A stretch of 64,000 nt of DNA from Isoetes taiwanensis (taxonomy: Eukaryota; Streptophyta; Lycopodiopsida; Isoetales; Isoetaceae): positions 1,995,138 to 2,059,137 of the forward strand of contig JAJEKV010000071.1 in NCBI GenBank assembly GCA_021234155.1. Reading direction: 5' to 3'. The notes under the pieces were generated by a model, which saw only the letters and a list, made by a program, of their open reading frames with translations, had not been told where the DNA came from and did no database searches. Made by a program: the position numbers and the translations under genes. Position 1 is the stretch's first letter; each line of letters starts with the position of its first letter. Below, piece by piece: positions 1 through 12,246 of this stretch.

Positions 1-1355
1 GAAAAGGTAAAAGCTATACAAGAATGGCCACAACCTCAATCTGTAAGGGAAATCCGGGCATTCATAGGATTAGCTGGATATTATCGCAGGTTTGTAAAGC
101 ATTTTTCCAGGAAAGCAGCTCCATAACCACCCTACTTCAAAAAGACTTAGCATTCCAATGGTCAGAGGTATGTAACCAAAGTTTTCAAATTCTAAAAGAT
201 GCCTTGACGCATGCACCAATCTTAAAGATTCCATCTATGGAGCGGGACTTTTGTGTGGTAACTGATGCCTCAGGCACTGGGATTGGATGTGCTTTATTAC
301 AGGATGGCCATGTGTGTGCGTATGCATCAAAGAAACTTAATCCAGCTGAATGGAATTATCCAACCCATGATTTGGAAATGCTTGCAATTGTGCATGCTTT
401 AAAGTTATGGAGGCATTATCTTTTGGGTAGGAAATTTCTCCTCAAGACCGATCATCAGAGTCTTAAGTATTTCCTGACGCAGCCTCAGCTAAGTAATCGC
501 CAGAAACGATGGATGCAACTGCTGCAGGAGTATGATCTCACTATAATGTATCAGCCTGGGAAAGATAACATAATTGATGATGTGTTGTCCCGACGATCAT
601 ACTGTGCTGCCATTAGTGTTGCTAATATGCAATGGGACAGCAATCTCACGCAGTTGATCCGGGAGGATTCTTATTTCCAGCCTATAATAGCAGCACTTGA
701 GAAAGGGAAAAATAAGAATCCCTATAAGATTGAAGCATCCAAGTTATTCTGCCACAATCGGTTGTGCATACCAGATAATGCCGACCTTAAACAACAGATT
801 ATGAAGGAAGCTCATGATAGTCCAGTATCGGGTCATCCAGCAGTTCAGAAAACTCTTCGTAAGTTCCGCAAGCAGTTCTTTTGGCCTAGCATGAAGAAAG
901 AAATTTTAGGCTACGTGGCCAGATGTTTACCATGCCAGAAGGTGAAAGCCTCTCACCAGAAGGTCGCAGGGGAATTGCAATCGTTGGATATTCCTGCTAC
1001 AAAACGGGAAAGTATAGGTATGGATTTTATTGTGGGATTGCCTAAGACACGAGCAGGATATGATTCCATCTATGTAGTAATGGATCGTCTCACCAAGCAA
1101 GCGCACTTTATGCCAACCAAAATCATGGCTACTGCTGCAGATGTTGCTAAGATTTTCATCAAGGATATATTCCCTCTGCATGGTATGCCTAAGGTTATTG
1201 TGTCAGACCGAGACACGCGCTTTGTTGGCCAGTTTTGGCAAGCATTATTCCACGGGGTTGGAACCCAATTACGGATGAGTACAGCCTATCATCCTCAAAC
1301 CGATGGTCAAGTTGAAAGAGTTAATCAGGTTGTCGAGGACATAACCAACCACTAG
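1..1355 (+). pseudogene. Ty3/gypsy pol fragment (RT end, RNase H, integrase)
   Basis: This is the 3' half of a Ty3/gypsy polyprotein. Bases 1-120 read in frame 1 as the end of the reverse transcriptase (IRAFIGLAGYYRRF). A one-base loss near 130 moves the reading to the frame open from 24 to 1355. That frame gives RNase H (VVTDASGTGIGCALLQ, then SKKLNPAEWNY and the KTDHQSLKYF signature), the HHCC zinc finger of integrase, and the integrase core (MDFIVGLPK, VSDRDTRF, STAYHPQTDGQVERVN). The ORF stops just after the core in VEDITNH, so the integrase C-terminus, any chromodomain, and the 3' LTR are missing. The left part lies outside the window. The family is certain, and the copy is not functional. 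Confidence 0.95.
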
Positions 1356-1410
1356 CAATTCAATCAAAGTCCATGCCATTTGATATCCCTTTGGCTTTAC
1401 ATATCGTTGC

Positions 1411-1495
1411 TAAATTTGTGCATTCTCTCTAAAATCACCATTCCATCCAACCAAATTTGTGCATTCTCTCTAAAATCACCATTCCATCCAACCAC
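1411..1495. repeat. Tandem duplication, two units of about 42 bp
   Basis: The block beginning CAAATTTGTGCATTCTCTC and ending CCATCCAACCA occurs twice head to tail, almost without change. It lies just after the broken pol gene and looks like a recent slippage or recombination duplication. Confidence 0.85.
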
Positions 1496-1526
1496 ATGCT
1501 TCGCATTAACTTATATTTGTACGTAT

Positions 1527-1554
1527 GCCCGATAACGCCGGGCACCATAACTAG
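1527..1554 (+). mobile_element. Helitron 3' terminus
   Basis: A short hairpin with arms GCCCG and CGGGC is followed 7 bases later by CTAG and then T. A hairpin upstream of a terminal CTRR, with insertion before T, is the known 3' end of plant Helitrons. A near-identical terminus (CGCCGGGCAYCCATAACTAGT type) lies at 31018-31045, so both belong to one family. The 5' end was not found. Confidence 0.6.
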
Positions 1555-3200
1555 TATCTACTAAAGCAACTAAATGTTAAAGTCACCCCAAAGTTTAACG
1601 TTAATGTTGTAATCCCATTACATCTTTAAAGTCACCTTTAATATTTGATCCACCTTTATATAAAGGCCTCATTTATTGCTACAACCTTTTGGCTCCTCCC
1701 ACCTGGCATCTTTCGCCTCACCTCGAGCGGCTTCTTCTTGGACTTCGGCCATACTAGTTGCATTTGACCTCCAAGTTCTTGGCTATGGATGCTACACAAT
1801 TAGTCAAGCCCCTCCCATTCCCCCTCCACCCCCCTTGTTATTTTACTAGGTTAGTATGTATGCTTGATTTTGATGATATAAAATTATGTTCATGTTGTTT
1901 ATATGTTTAATTTACGATCTTGGTGAATGACATAGCTCTTAAGCTTGCATTCATTGCATATAATAAAGAGGAATTATCTTATAGTTAAATCCTTGGCCTG
2001 GAATAATAGTATGCTTTTGTTAGTATGCTCCTAGTTCTAGATGCCTTGAACCTTATTCGGCTCTCAAGTCAAGCACGCCTATGATTCATGGACCAGCTGG
2101 GGGGCTTGCCACAAGCTGAGTAGACGCATATATACTTGTAATCTAGTTCAATTTGGCATCAACGAGATTGGCTCACCAGTTGGGGATGCATGAAGGGCAA
2201 AGATGGATGTTCCCCTAATGATGAGTATATTTGGTAGGTGATCGTCGACTCCATCCCTTGGAAATACTGGCTAGACTTTAATTCTCAAGGCATCATTTCT
2301 TATTTTTGCTTACAGATGCTTAGGCCCATACTCAGATGGATCCTCGAGGAGTACGCCTTAGCGAGTCCTTGGACTACTGGATGGGCTCTTCTATGGGTGT
2401 TGTGGTCCCTAAACTCTAGGTCCTACCTCTGGCATTCATGTCAACAGTCATCTCCAACTTTTGAAGCAGAAGTATGATGCTGGGCTCTCAAAATTGAAGC
2501 CTTTAGGGTTTGAAACAGGAGGGGGAAGCCAAGGCTGAGGCGGAGGAAATTATCCAGCCATGATTTCTCGGATCCTAACCAGTGTCCACATTTTTTGGTT
2601 TTGATCTTGCCAATTAACTCAAGAAAATGCAAAGAAAAAACTCCCAGCAAAAGTTTACCTGTTTCACAGCGGCTCCTCTGCTTCAGCATCGGTTCTTGCG
2701 ATTTGGGGTAAGATTTAAGAAGGGTCTGCATCGGAGGAAAATATCAGTCTGCTATCCGTCTCTGAAAATGCAGCAAATAAAGAAGGATATTTGTACATAA
2801 CTTAGATGAGGAAAGTCCAACGATTTCCCCATCTCCAAGCTCCTTCGATTTAGTGAAATCACTAGACCCAAGCTAGAACGATTCGCCAAAGCTCCAATAT
2901 AAACCTCAGAACGATTTGCCAAATCCCATCTACTTATGTTAAAAGGAACGGTGCAATGCGGGCAATTACTCATAACCGGTGTAACGTGAATCCATGACTG
3001 ACTGCCATAATCATATTTATTGAGATCCACCGCCCAAAGAAATTAGCCGTTTCGCTTAGAAAATTCAAGGCAAGTTGAAGTACACCGGTAAAACAGGAAT
3101 ATTTCCGGAAACCCATTTTTTTCTTCCAAAAGTCACACCCTGAAAAGGGCACACCGGCATCAGCTGGAACCCCAAGAAACATTTTAAATAAGTAGATAGA
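1555..3200. other. Non-coding stretch, no gene recognised
   Basis: Only short unsupported reading frames are present. No domain, RNA gene or clear repeat terminus is visible here. The pyrimidine-rich piece at 1795-1835 looks like low-complexity DNA. Confidence 0.5.
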
Positions 3201-3203
3201 ATA

Positions 3204-3482
3204 GAGTTTTTATCGTCCACGGAGACCAATTGGCCTATGGAACCCAGAAAGGAGGTGCAGCAAGCGTATTACTGTCTGGGTTAAAAAAACTCCATCCCGA
3301 AAGGTTTGGGGGGGAAAAACCATGACAGGAATAGGACTGTTGTCAAACTGTACAAACCCTATCATAGGGGGAGAAAAATATGTACACATATCAAATAAGC
3401 GCCCGAGGGCCGAGCTGATCTCGGCGATCCATGACCCCTTGAAGGTATGACCCAACATCCGCACCGAGGCCGTGCTCAACAT
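3204..3482 (-). mobile_element. LINE 3' end (minus strand)
   Basis: On the minus strand the segment reads GGTTTTT, a C-rich run, AACCCAGACAGTAATACGC and then CCAATTGGTCTCCGTGGACG followed by ATAAAAAC. This matches, piece by piece, the plus-strand element at 3900-4215. The shared final motif also occurs at 7519, 8997 and 16905. The pattern fits the 3' UTR and tail of a non-LTR retrotransposon. No reverse transcriptase is attached, so it is a 5'-truncated copy. The family assignment is by inference. Confidence 0.6.
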
Positions 3483-3899
3483 CTCATGTAGGGGCTGGCC
3501 AGGACGGACCAGCTCAGCATAGCGTAGCTGAATGTCATCGTATGTCGGACAACTCTAGAAGGTATGGCGTTCGTCTTCCACGGAGTGGTTATATTGAGTG
3601 GCTGTGATCAATATTTATTTTGAGGTCCAAAAAGACGTAATATATTAAAAACTTTTGTTCGAAAAAGGTGTACAATAATATATTAAAATAATTATGGAAA
3701 TGAGAGGAGGGTTTATCAATGGCCTTTGTTTTAAATGGATGGCTAGTTATTTAGCTTTTATCCTCAAAATTCCTATTTTCTAAAAACATATTCATACTTC
3801 TATTTCATTATATAATATTTCATCTTCATACTTTATACCCTTGATAGAATTCAAGAGTTTGTAACCACATGTAAGGAGTTACTTAGAGCGATACGGAAT

Positions 3900-4215
3900 T
3901 TTGTGCTACATTTTACCCACCGTCAGTACGTGCCCTAGGGTCGTACATTCAGGAGGTACTGGATCTGTGAGCCCACCTTTGCCCCCGCCTGGCTGCTCGC
4001 TGATCAGGCACTATGGGTACGGTACATGAGTGTATATATTTGTGTGTTTTTGCATTTCGTATATTGGAGCAGTTTGTCAGCAGGCTGATTGCTGCCATGG
4101 TTTTTGAAAACCCTTTGGGGCGGGGTTTTTTTAATCCGGGTAGTAATCTGCTTCCTGCGCTTTTGTATTGGGTCCCATAGACCGATTGGTCTCCGTGGAC
4201 GATAAAAATACCTTC
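3900..4215 (+). mobile_element. LINE 3' end (plus strand)
   Basis: A plus-strand copy of the same 3' UTR: GGGGCGGGGTTTTTTTAATC, then GTAGTAATCTGC, then the motif CCGATTGGTCTCCGTGGACG and ATAAAAATACC. It finishes in a CCTTCCTTCC simple tail, as expected for target-primed reverse transcription. It faces the minus-strand copy at 3204-3482. Confidence 0.65.
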
Positions 4216-4429
4216 CTTCCTTCCTTCCTATAGATTCTAGCTCATATTATATTGCGTAGATAATCCTAGCTCATATTATATTGTCTATATTATATTGTCA
4301 TATTATATTATCATATTATATTGTTTGATGCATAACTTTCATATGTTTAATGCATAAGTTTACATAGGTTTAATGCATATGTTTACATAGCTTTAATAGG
4401 TTTAATGAACCATTTTAGAATGGTACCTC

Positions 4430-4830
4430 TGCAGAAATAACCTCTAGCCTTCGGAACTGAGTTTTTTTACCTTAAGCTATTTTCTCGACTCGCGAGTGCA
4501 TTTTTTACCCTGAGTTGTCTTTCTCGGAGTCGAGAAAGGCTCTCAGAACTGCATTTCTCGACCTCAAAACTGTGTTTTTCACTCTGAGCTGCCTTTCTTG
4601 GAGTCGAGAAAGGCCCTCAGAATTGCATTGTTCAAGCTGTCTTTCTCGACTAAGGTCCTCATACCTAAATTTTTCACTTTGAGCTGCCTTTCTAGACTCA
4701 CAATGCCCTCAGAACTGTGTTTTCACTCTGAGTTATGAGAAAGGCCCTTAGACCCATTCTGATCTGCCTTTTTCGACCGAGAAAGGCTCTCAGTCGTACG
4801 TTTTTTCAAAAATGGCCTTGAGAACTAGTT
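4430..4830. repeat. Imperfect tandem repeats with hairpin cores
   Basis: About six degenerate units contain the self-complementary core CTTTCTCGGAGTCGAGAAAG or its variants. Each is followed by a CTCAGAACTGCATT-like stretch. Unit length varies, roughly 60 to 95 bases. Each core can fold into an 8-bp stem. No coding potential is seen. Confidence 0.75.
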
Positions 4831-4837
4831 TTCATTT

Positions 4838-5850
4838 CATTCTAGAATGGGACTCGCATGAAACCAACAAACCGCCCGTAGACTTGCATCTCATTCATCT
4901 CAGCAGATTTTCTACAATGGTGGATAATGGGTAGTCGCACACATGCGAACTACCCACAAAAAAATAAAGGGAAAATCCAATTATATCATTTGGACCCCAA
5001 CAAAATACAATGCTAATAGAGATTGGGCTAGTGTACCTGCCGAAAGCTTATCACCGGGATTAAAAAACCCCGCCCTTTCGGGTTTTCGAGGAAAAACCCT
5101 AGTGATAAGCCTTTGGCAAGGGGCTTAGACAAACGTAAGGCATAAAAATCGCTCCCAAAACCCACGAATGGAGAAGTCGAAAACAGATGCCGCTCGCTAA
5201 CCTGTACCTGCACATCACCAACAAAACAACAAGACAAAACAAACCTCCCAGAGTGGAAGGGCTGATTACGCGCGTGCCACGCGATAAAAATACAAAAACA
5301 AAGAAGGGGGGAGGGTGGGTTCAAAGAGAAATAGGTACTGCTGAGAGAAGAGGAAGCGCCGATGAGACGTCGATGCAGAAACACGCCTAAAATAGCGAAC
5401 TCCCCAACCCAGAACGGGCATGCGCCACCGCATGCATGCATGCAGATGCTCGCCCCATTCTAGAATGGCGATCCGATGTCTCGGATCGATGGGATTCTAG
5501 AATGGGACTCGCGATGAAACCAACAAAACCGCTACCAATACCAAAGGACTTCCTTACAAACTAAGATCGAGGACGAAGGTCACGGGACTAAGGCTAAAGG
5601 CCGGAAAGGACAAAGATGAAAGAACGCCAAATTAGCCAAACCAAAGCGGGAAGAAGCCCCCTCCCCGCCGGAAAACAATTCAAAGAGAAATAGGTACTGC
5701 TGAGAGAAGAGGAAGCGCCGATGAGACGTCGATGCAGAAACACGCCTAAAATAGCGAACTCTCGCATGCGCCGCCCGCATGCATGCAAAACCTGCATGCT
5801 CGTCCCATTCTAGAATGGCGATCCGATGTCTCGGATCGATGGGATTTGTC
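4838..5850. repeat. Direct duplication with palindromic CCATTCTAGAATGG motifs
   Basis: A block starting TTCAAAGAGAAATAGGTACT and running to AATAGCGAACTC is present at about 5320-5402 and again at 5679-5761. Each copy is followed by a CATGCATGC stretch and CCATTCTAGAATGGCGATCC. The palindrome, or a close form, recurs near 4838, 5456, 5493 and 5806. The inside of 5040-5110, read on the minus strand, resembles the LINE 3' UTR described at 3204 and 3900. The open frames here are shadows of this repeat and are not called as genes. Confidence 0.75.
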
Positions 5851-6152
5851 TTATCTGTAGCCTCACTTGACTAACTTGATTCTATCTTTTGCAGTCCTTA
5901 TCTGTGCTTGATAATACATGTTCGGGGGTAATGGAAAGACCTGTTCATTGAAGAAAGATGGCAAGAAGAGGGTGATGACATCAGTTGGATAGGCCAGCGC
6001 GTGGCCCATGAAGCATCTCTTTGTACAGTTTTCTATCATCTTCAAGTTGCTGGCTTGGAATAGGTCAGAGAGTGCTGCACATGACATTGGCATTAGGTGA
6101 TTCGTGTGTGAAGAGGGTGTAATCGTTGTGACAGTACGACCACTATAGTCTC

Positions 6153-6214
6153 TTTATCTTATCTTATCTTATCTTATCTTATCTTATCTTATCTTATCTT
6201 ATCTTATCTTATCT
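6153..6214. repeat. (TTATC)n microsatellite
   Basis: About 12 uninterrupted units of the pentamer, directly visible. Confidence 0.97.
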
Positions 6215-7504
6215 TCATCACTGTAATATACATTGTAATGAACCCAATTATGAATATGAATTCTTAATTTTTGCATGTCTTGGTAAAGGGATTCACCCTC
6301 ACACGAAAAGATTGTTATTTCCAACGACTCAACTCGCCATGCGAAAAAAAGGTGGTGAAGTGTCTTCGTCAATGGACCGAACCTCATATGAAAAAACTTG
6401 TCTTTCCAATAATTAATTGGGAAAAAAAGGCTTCGCACATCCTTTTTGGGTAAAATAAAAGAGTTCCAACAAAAAAGGGAATTGCATGTGAACCACTTTA
6501 GTCAAATGTGACTTAAGTACTTTCTAAAATTCCCTTTTCATATTTTTTGAATGCATCTGGTGCATTATAAGGTTCTATAGTGTTTAGAAGCATTTGAAAT
6601 TCTCTGAGCATGACTTCAATTGCAATACAATTCTAGAATATGGCTTCTACTTTCTAGTTTCTAGTTTTTTGTACGTGACATTTATGTTTTCTGTGCTCAA
6701 TGAAGTGAGTTGTCTTATACGATGGTTTTTTGCCACAACAACCAATATATGGAGCTTGTTAAGCATGTACTACTATTTTTACATCCGTGTGAGCTGTGAA
6801 TTGAAAATTGAAGGCAAACCCTATTTTGGTGTAAAAACGTTGCTACAGTTTTATTTCTAAGTTCTGCTTTTGCTCAACAACTAGATCATGTAAGACGTAC
6901 TATGTATAATTTCTCTCCTTGTTTCTTATTTAAAGTTGTAAACATAGTTATAGCTCACTAGTTATAGGCAAAGGATGTTTGCTAGAGTTTTTATCTAAAT
7001 TCCCTTCCTAGAGAACATGAATATGCTTACAAAATAGAAAATTTTATTTTTTGTACATTTCTTAACATATCAGACCATGTTGATGTAAACAAACTTTTGT
7101 GAGGTAGAATACATGGCCACTAGTGCATATTTTAGAAATGGTATGGTTAAAGCAATGTCTGAGAGAATTAGCTTATGCACATGAAAAACCACTATAATTT
7201 ACAATGGCAATCGCCACAGCATTGCACTCATGGAGAATCTAAATTTTCATGAGCATCCAATTATATTAGCATATATCATCATTATACTTCTGAGGAAGAG
7301 TTCAATTAAACCATTGCAATGGAATATCTTCCTACTCGAGATATGCCAGCTAACATTCTAACGAAAGACATGTATAGTTAGTTGGTTAGTTAGAAGTTTG
7401 TGTACATCATCGGCAAAATCTTAGGCTCAGTTCAACCAACAATAGGAGCATCTGGAGCACTTGGATACTTGTATTCTCAACCCTACGACTATACACACTC
7501 AGTC

Positions 7505-7556
7505 TATGAATTGAATTGAATTGAATTGGTTTTTAACGTCGTCGGAGACCAATTAG
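7505..7556 (-). mobile_element. LINE 3' tail (minus strand)
   Basis: The minus strand reads TTGGTCTCCGACGACGTTAA followed by a (AATTC)n tail. This is the terminal motif of the LINE family also seen at 3204 and 4180, so it marks another 5'-truncated insertion. Confidence 0.5.
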
Positions 7557-9383
7557 AGGTGCATTAGTGCATTCATATTTTGCTCATATCCTTCTCATTT
7601 TATATATGGCATCCATATCTTTGCATAATTAACCAGTTACTCTATGAACACATGGAATTCTTACTCCCACTTATATAAACACAATATCTACTATGTAGGA
7701 GGTGGTTGCTCTTTCTATGCTTGTGCAAGACTTGTGATTTGATGGTTTATATGCTATTCATGAACTTGCCAATGTTTTTTGAATTTTTATTTCTTTTTCA
7801 AACCAAAAAAACAATATCCCCCATAATACACCAAGACAAAAAGTTCTAAGTTTTTTTTGTTCGATACAAAATGGGGCCATGATAATATCATCTCTTCAAT
7901 ATCTTCATAAAAGCTTACTGCACTTCAATGATGCAGGACAAAGGACATGACAAGAATAATCAGCTTGGCAAAGAGTATGATTTGTTGCTGTGCAAAACAT
8001 ATTTTAATCAACTAGTAGAGTGTGAAACCCAATCAATCCCGCGCGGAAAGTTGCTGTTTTGACCCAGAAAGCTTAACCGCATATGAGCATATTATACATC
8101 ATCAGAAAGTCTCTGAGAGAGCTTTCCAGCGCAATAGAAAGAACTAAAAACATAGTCCCGATTCGAAAGTTATGATAAAAACCATGTTACTATCAAATTT
8201 GCATGGCATGCATTTTGCAAAAAGGTATCTGGATTGAAAATTAAAATAGTAGATTCCTATCTTGATAGATCTAGATCATATCATATGCCCTATGGAATGC
8301 TCTCTCATAAGCTTTTCAAAGATTTTAAGATCAGCTGAATCTGACCTCTGTAGCTCAAGTTATGAGCGCATAAATAATTGATATTTTCTCTCTAGTGCTC
8401 TTCTTTATCTATTTTTAGTGACTTAGATATTATATACAATGGTTTGATAAAAAAGAACCTCTCATAAAAATCTTATTTTTGATTAAACCTTTTTTTTTCC
8501 AACCAAAAATTTGTAAAAAGCATTTGCAAACATAATCAGCCCTATGAATTTGGGACTATAACTAGAAACTGCTAAAATAGTTTTTCTAGGCTTCTTGCAA
8601 GTGAAAGATCATAAAAAGCATATTCTCTTTTACAACAAAATAAGACAGAACATATCACATGCTAGTTGATTAAGAAATATAAAATGAAGAGGATCCATAC
8701 GTTTGCCTTCATTCTATTCTATTCTTCATAATGGACATATCTCATAATGCATACTTTAGAGCAGAAAGATAAACTAAAAGTTTATTTTTTTATACTTGAG
8801 TTGCATTTTGGTGTACAATCGTGCAAGATTCACACTATTGGTTCTAAACTTTTGTTGAGTGTTCAATTGTCTTTTATCAAATTCTACAAGATCGTATCAA
8901 GCTACTATTTTTTTTCTATAGAATCAATTATACAATTTTGTCAAATGGTCAAGAGTCAAGAATCTTGCACTTCTAATTAGACATTTAACAGAATTGAATT
9001 AATTTCTATCGTCTGCGGAGACCAATTGGCCTATGGGACTCAAATAAATGATATAGCAATGGAGGCGCTCATGATGGCGCTTAGGGTTTCAGCCCCCTTC
9101 GTTTGTTTATAACTCGGGATTCTGGTGTCAGATTTGGGTGTTCTTGGGCTCGTTGGAAAGCTCGTCGCAAGCCCTTTTTGAGGTGTATGATTTGTATGGT
9201 GATTCTTCTGTTTTGGTGGAAAGAACTCGCCTGAAAGTCCCGGCCCTCTTTTGGCGGTGCTAGGGTTTGGTTGCAATTTTCTTTTGGCTGTAACTTCTGC
9301 ATGTGGTGGCTGTTTTGGGCATGTTTGGGCTTGTTGGAAAGCTCTTTAAGCATCCATCCAGTGGTGCTTAATCTTCTCAGAGA

Positions 9384-10522
9384 TTGGCCTATTGGGAAGG
9401 ACTATTCAGCTCTAAAACCTGCCCCCTCTTTTTGTTGGAGATGACAAGATCCAGTCGCAGCTTGCCAAAACATTCTTCTGGTAGTTCTACCATAGTATAT
9501 GGAAGAATTGGAAAAGAATATGCTGCAAATTATCTCAGAATAAATGTACGTGATGCACACAAAATGGCTTGCGAAGGTGCTCTTTCGGCTCCTGAGAGTT
9601 TGGTTTCTTCGGTGCACCTCAATCCTTTAGTGTTGCCTAACATGTCTTCTAGTGGCACGAGTGGGGCCGCCTCAATTGAGACAGGAGCTCCATCTTTCTC
9701 CTCTTCTCAGTTACTTGTTCCAGTTTCGATTCCATATAGTTCATGCCTCTGCCCATACGTCTGGTGAGACTGGAAGACGTGTTGAACGTGTGCCATTGGA
9801 AAACTCTTCTGAAAGTGTCGTACTTCTAATGCACGTTGGAGGATCCTCAGGTTAGGTGATGTGCTCTGATCAATTAGCATCTCTGACAATCATTGGAAGT
9901 TCTGCGGGTCAGGCGAGACCCTCTTTGTCTGCCGAAATTGCTTCTGGGCTAGTGGCACCTCCAACACATGTTGGAGGTGCCTCATGTCAGCCGAGATCTC
10001 ATGTGCCTGTAGAGTGCTCCTCTGGACATGCTGCATCTAATAGTGTTGCACAAGCGGCACTTTCAACACAGGTTGGAAGTTCTTTCACGCGGACTTCTCA
10101 TGGAGGTAGTGCTCGGATGGTAGTGCAACCTACACAAACTGGTGTTTCCCCAGGACAAGTGGTGCGTCCAACGCACGTTGGAGGTCCCTTAGGGCAAGAG
10201 GAGTTTCCCCCTCTTCCCCCCCAGCAGCCTGGGTGACTTCCTCTTCCACCCCTCGAGCTGCGACGACCTCACCTTGGAGATCATCTAACACAGTAGCTCG
10301 AGTTACTGGTGTGCGATTTTCTGAGTGGCTTTGCAAGGGCTTGGCGACGCCAGCCACCTCAGCTCGTGTCTCAGAGGCCATTGCCACCATAGTGGATAAT
10401 AACAAGAAAGAAGTTGTGACGTTCCAGCATAATATATGCTCCCAATATGTATATTATACTGCCACGTCACACGTACATGCCATAGATGACATGTACTTGA
10501 GAGCCGAAGAACGTTGCACCTA
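9384..10522 (+). pseudogene. Repeat-containing coding remnant upstream of the LTR-like block, copy 1
   Basis: Not recognised. One frame runs from 9384 with RIGKEYAANYLRINVRDAHK, then coding shifts frame at least twice. The middle part codes a degenerate repeat built on HVGG, with variants THVGGASCQ, TQVGSSFT, TQTGVSPGQ and THVGGPLGQ, broken by a TAG at 9853. The last part (GVRFSEWLCKGLATPATSAR to AEERCT, stop at 10520) is in yet another frame. The same frames and the same TAG recur in copy 2, so decay began before the duplication. It ends about 35 bases before the LTR-like block, where the 3' end of an internal region would lie. Confidence 0.45.
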
Positions 10523-10557
10523 GGGGCCAAGAGTTGCACCTAGGGGGCAACCTCGAA

Positions 10558-12027
10558 TGTTGTGCATGTTAATAAAACATACACAACAAAACCCCCTTGA
10601 ACTCCCATTTTCCAAATGGCATGAATCCATTTGGCCAAGTGGTTAACCTAATCTAGAAAGGGTCTATATAAGGGCTATAACCCTAAACCCTAAACCCTTT
10701 CTATCTTTGACAATTAGGGTTTGCTAGAGCTCCTTTTCCATTCTCGCATTTAGGGTTCTCTTGAGCCATTTCAACCAAGTCAGGACTCCAATTCGCATTG
10801 CTAGGCTCCGAAAAGCCGGATTTGCACAACAGATTATCGATTAGCAGCCATCTTTAGCAAGATTAGGAGCGTGGACGCCTTCCGGGGATCAAAAGCAGGT
10901 CAAGGACCAGATATCTAGTTATTCTGTGTGCAAAGCCGTCTTTGGGCAAGGCAATAGGCTGGTTTAGTATGTTAGATCAACCTTAGAGGCCTTATAGATC
11001 CCGAGATCATAAGTCCTAACAAAGGAACCTAACTCTAGATGTTAGGTAGATAGATTGATGTTATTCTCTATTTCAGTTCTATGATGTTGTATGTATTTCA
11101 CTCTGTGACCTCCATGTATTGGGAAGGGGGGTAGAGGCCTAAAGCTGCGTAGCAGATGATCCTAGATAGCACCACTAGTTCCCAATTACATGCGGCCCGT
11201 GCACAGGAGCCCGCCTGGTTGTGGGTGGCGGGACTAGACCGGATGACAAGGAGGAACTTGTCCCCACACGGACTGACCCTCTGGTGTGTAAAGCCTACCG
11301 GGGGTCTATGCGGGCTAGGCTTAATGGCTTGTCACTGCTTGTGGGCAAGGCATGAGCTCGACACTCGTGGGGTGATGCGTCACCTTCCATTGAGTTCAAG
11401 TCGAATAAGGGCAGTGGCCCTCTAGCCACCCGTGATGGGCATGGATGCCTCTGGAGGGGAGTGACTCTCTTCCTGCCTCATCGGGGCTGGGGAGATGCAA
11501 CCCAGTAGTAGTAGCCCCTCTGGCTATTCACCCGGCAGGCTACGGTCAGGTCCCAATACTTTTCAACCTACTCTGCAAAGTGTGCACGGGAGGGGCGGAT
11601 GGAGTGGACTACCCTAAGCCATGTTCTTATGCCAGCCAAATCCATTTGCCATGAATTCTGTCTGCAATGACTTCTCGAGGCCCAAGCCATCAGTCATCCC
11701 CCTTGAGTCTGAGCCTTGTGTAGGATCTCCCCCTTTTTCTGTTATTGTTTATGTTGATGTTGATATCTCTATGATGTTTATGATGTGTTCGCCCTTCGAG
11801 GTGATTGTATTGATATATTGTGTTATGTGCTCATGTTTATTCATGCTTCCGTATATAGGTCGACCCGAAGAGAGACGGGTGAATGACACATCCACTCTTC
11901 CCTTGCTGGCTCATTCCACACTCAGGGAGTGGGGTCAAGTGAATGGCCCCTGCCAGTTTGGCTGAGAGGGGGGAATGCTCCGACTTCTGATACAGTGTGT
12001 GCACCGTATAGGGAGTAGGGGACGCCA
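10558..12027 (+). repeat. LTR-like block with promoter, copy 1
   Basis: The block starts TGTTGTGCATGTTAATAAAAC after a CTAGGGGGCAACC stretch and ends ACGCCA, three bases before a primer-binding site. It contains a TATA box at 10664 followed by (AACCCTA)n telobox units. It is repeated at 18459-19927 with nearly the same length (1470 and 1469). The TG...CA ends, internal promoter and adjacent PBS fit a long terminal repeat. No second LTR flanks either internal region inside the window, so assignment rests on these landmarks. Confidence 0.6.
10664..10673 (+). promoter_or_regulatory. TATA box of the LTR-like block, copy 1
   Basis: CTATATAAGG followed by GCTATAACCCTAAACCCTAA. Telobox motifs beside TATA boxes are typical of plant promoters active in dividing cells. 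The copy 2 equivalent is 18565-18574. Confidence 0.65.
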
Positions 12028-12030
12028 CGG

Positions 12031-12042
12031 TGGTATCAGAGC
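12031..12042 (+). other. Primer-binding site like initiator tRNA-Met, copy 1
   Basis: TGGTATCAGAGC is the usual primer-binding sequence of plant LTR retroelements and of plant pararetroviruses. It sits three bases after the end of the LTR-like block. Confidence 0.75.
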
Positions 12043-12246
12043 ATGATCTTGGCAGACCACGGTCGAGCACTGACTATTTTCCCATAGGACTAACAGTAGA
12101 TTCAAGCCTTGGGAAATAGCCACCCAAGCAAAAACCTCGAAAATTGGATTTTTTTTTTTCCAATTTTTAGTGTAGTAAATAGGTTAATGCTAAGTTAGTA
12201 ATAAGTTCTAGCAAGAACCCAACCTAAATTGTCCAAGAGGTGACCC

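Larger units (their letters stand above)
5851..8990. other. AT-rich intergenic stretch
   Basis: No supported gene. Reading frames are short and of low complexity. Contents are a TTATC microsatellite (6153-6214), a LINE 3' tail (7505-7556) and otherwise plain AT-rich DNA. Confidence 0.5.

Noticed and set aside
5028..5797. Overlapping frames of 60-137 residues on both strands
   Set aside because: They follow the direct repeat, differ by frame between repeat copies, and show no domain.
10680..10700. Interstitial telomere repeat
   Set aside because: Only two to three AAACCCT units beside a TATA box; better explained as telobox promoter motifs.
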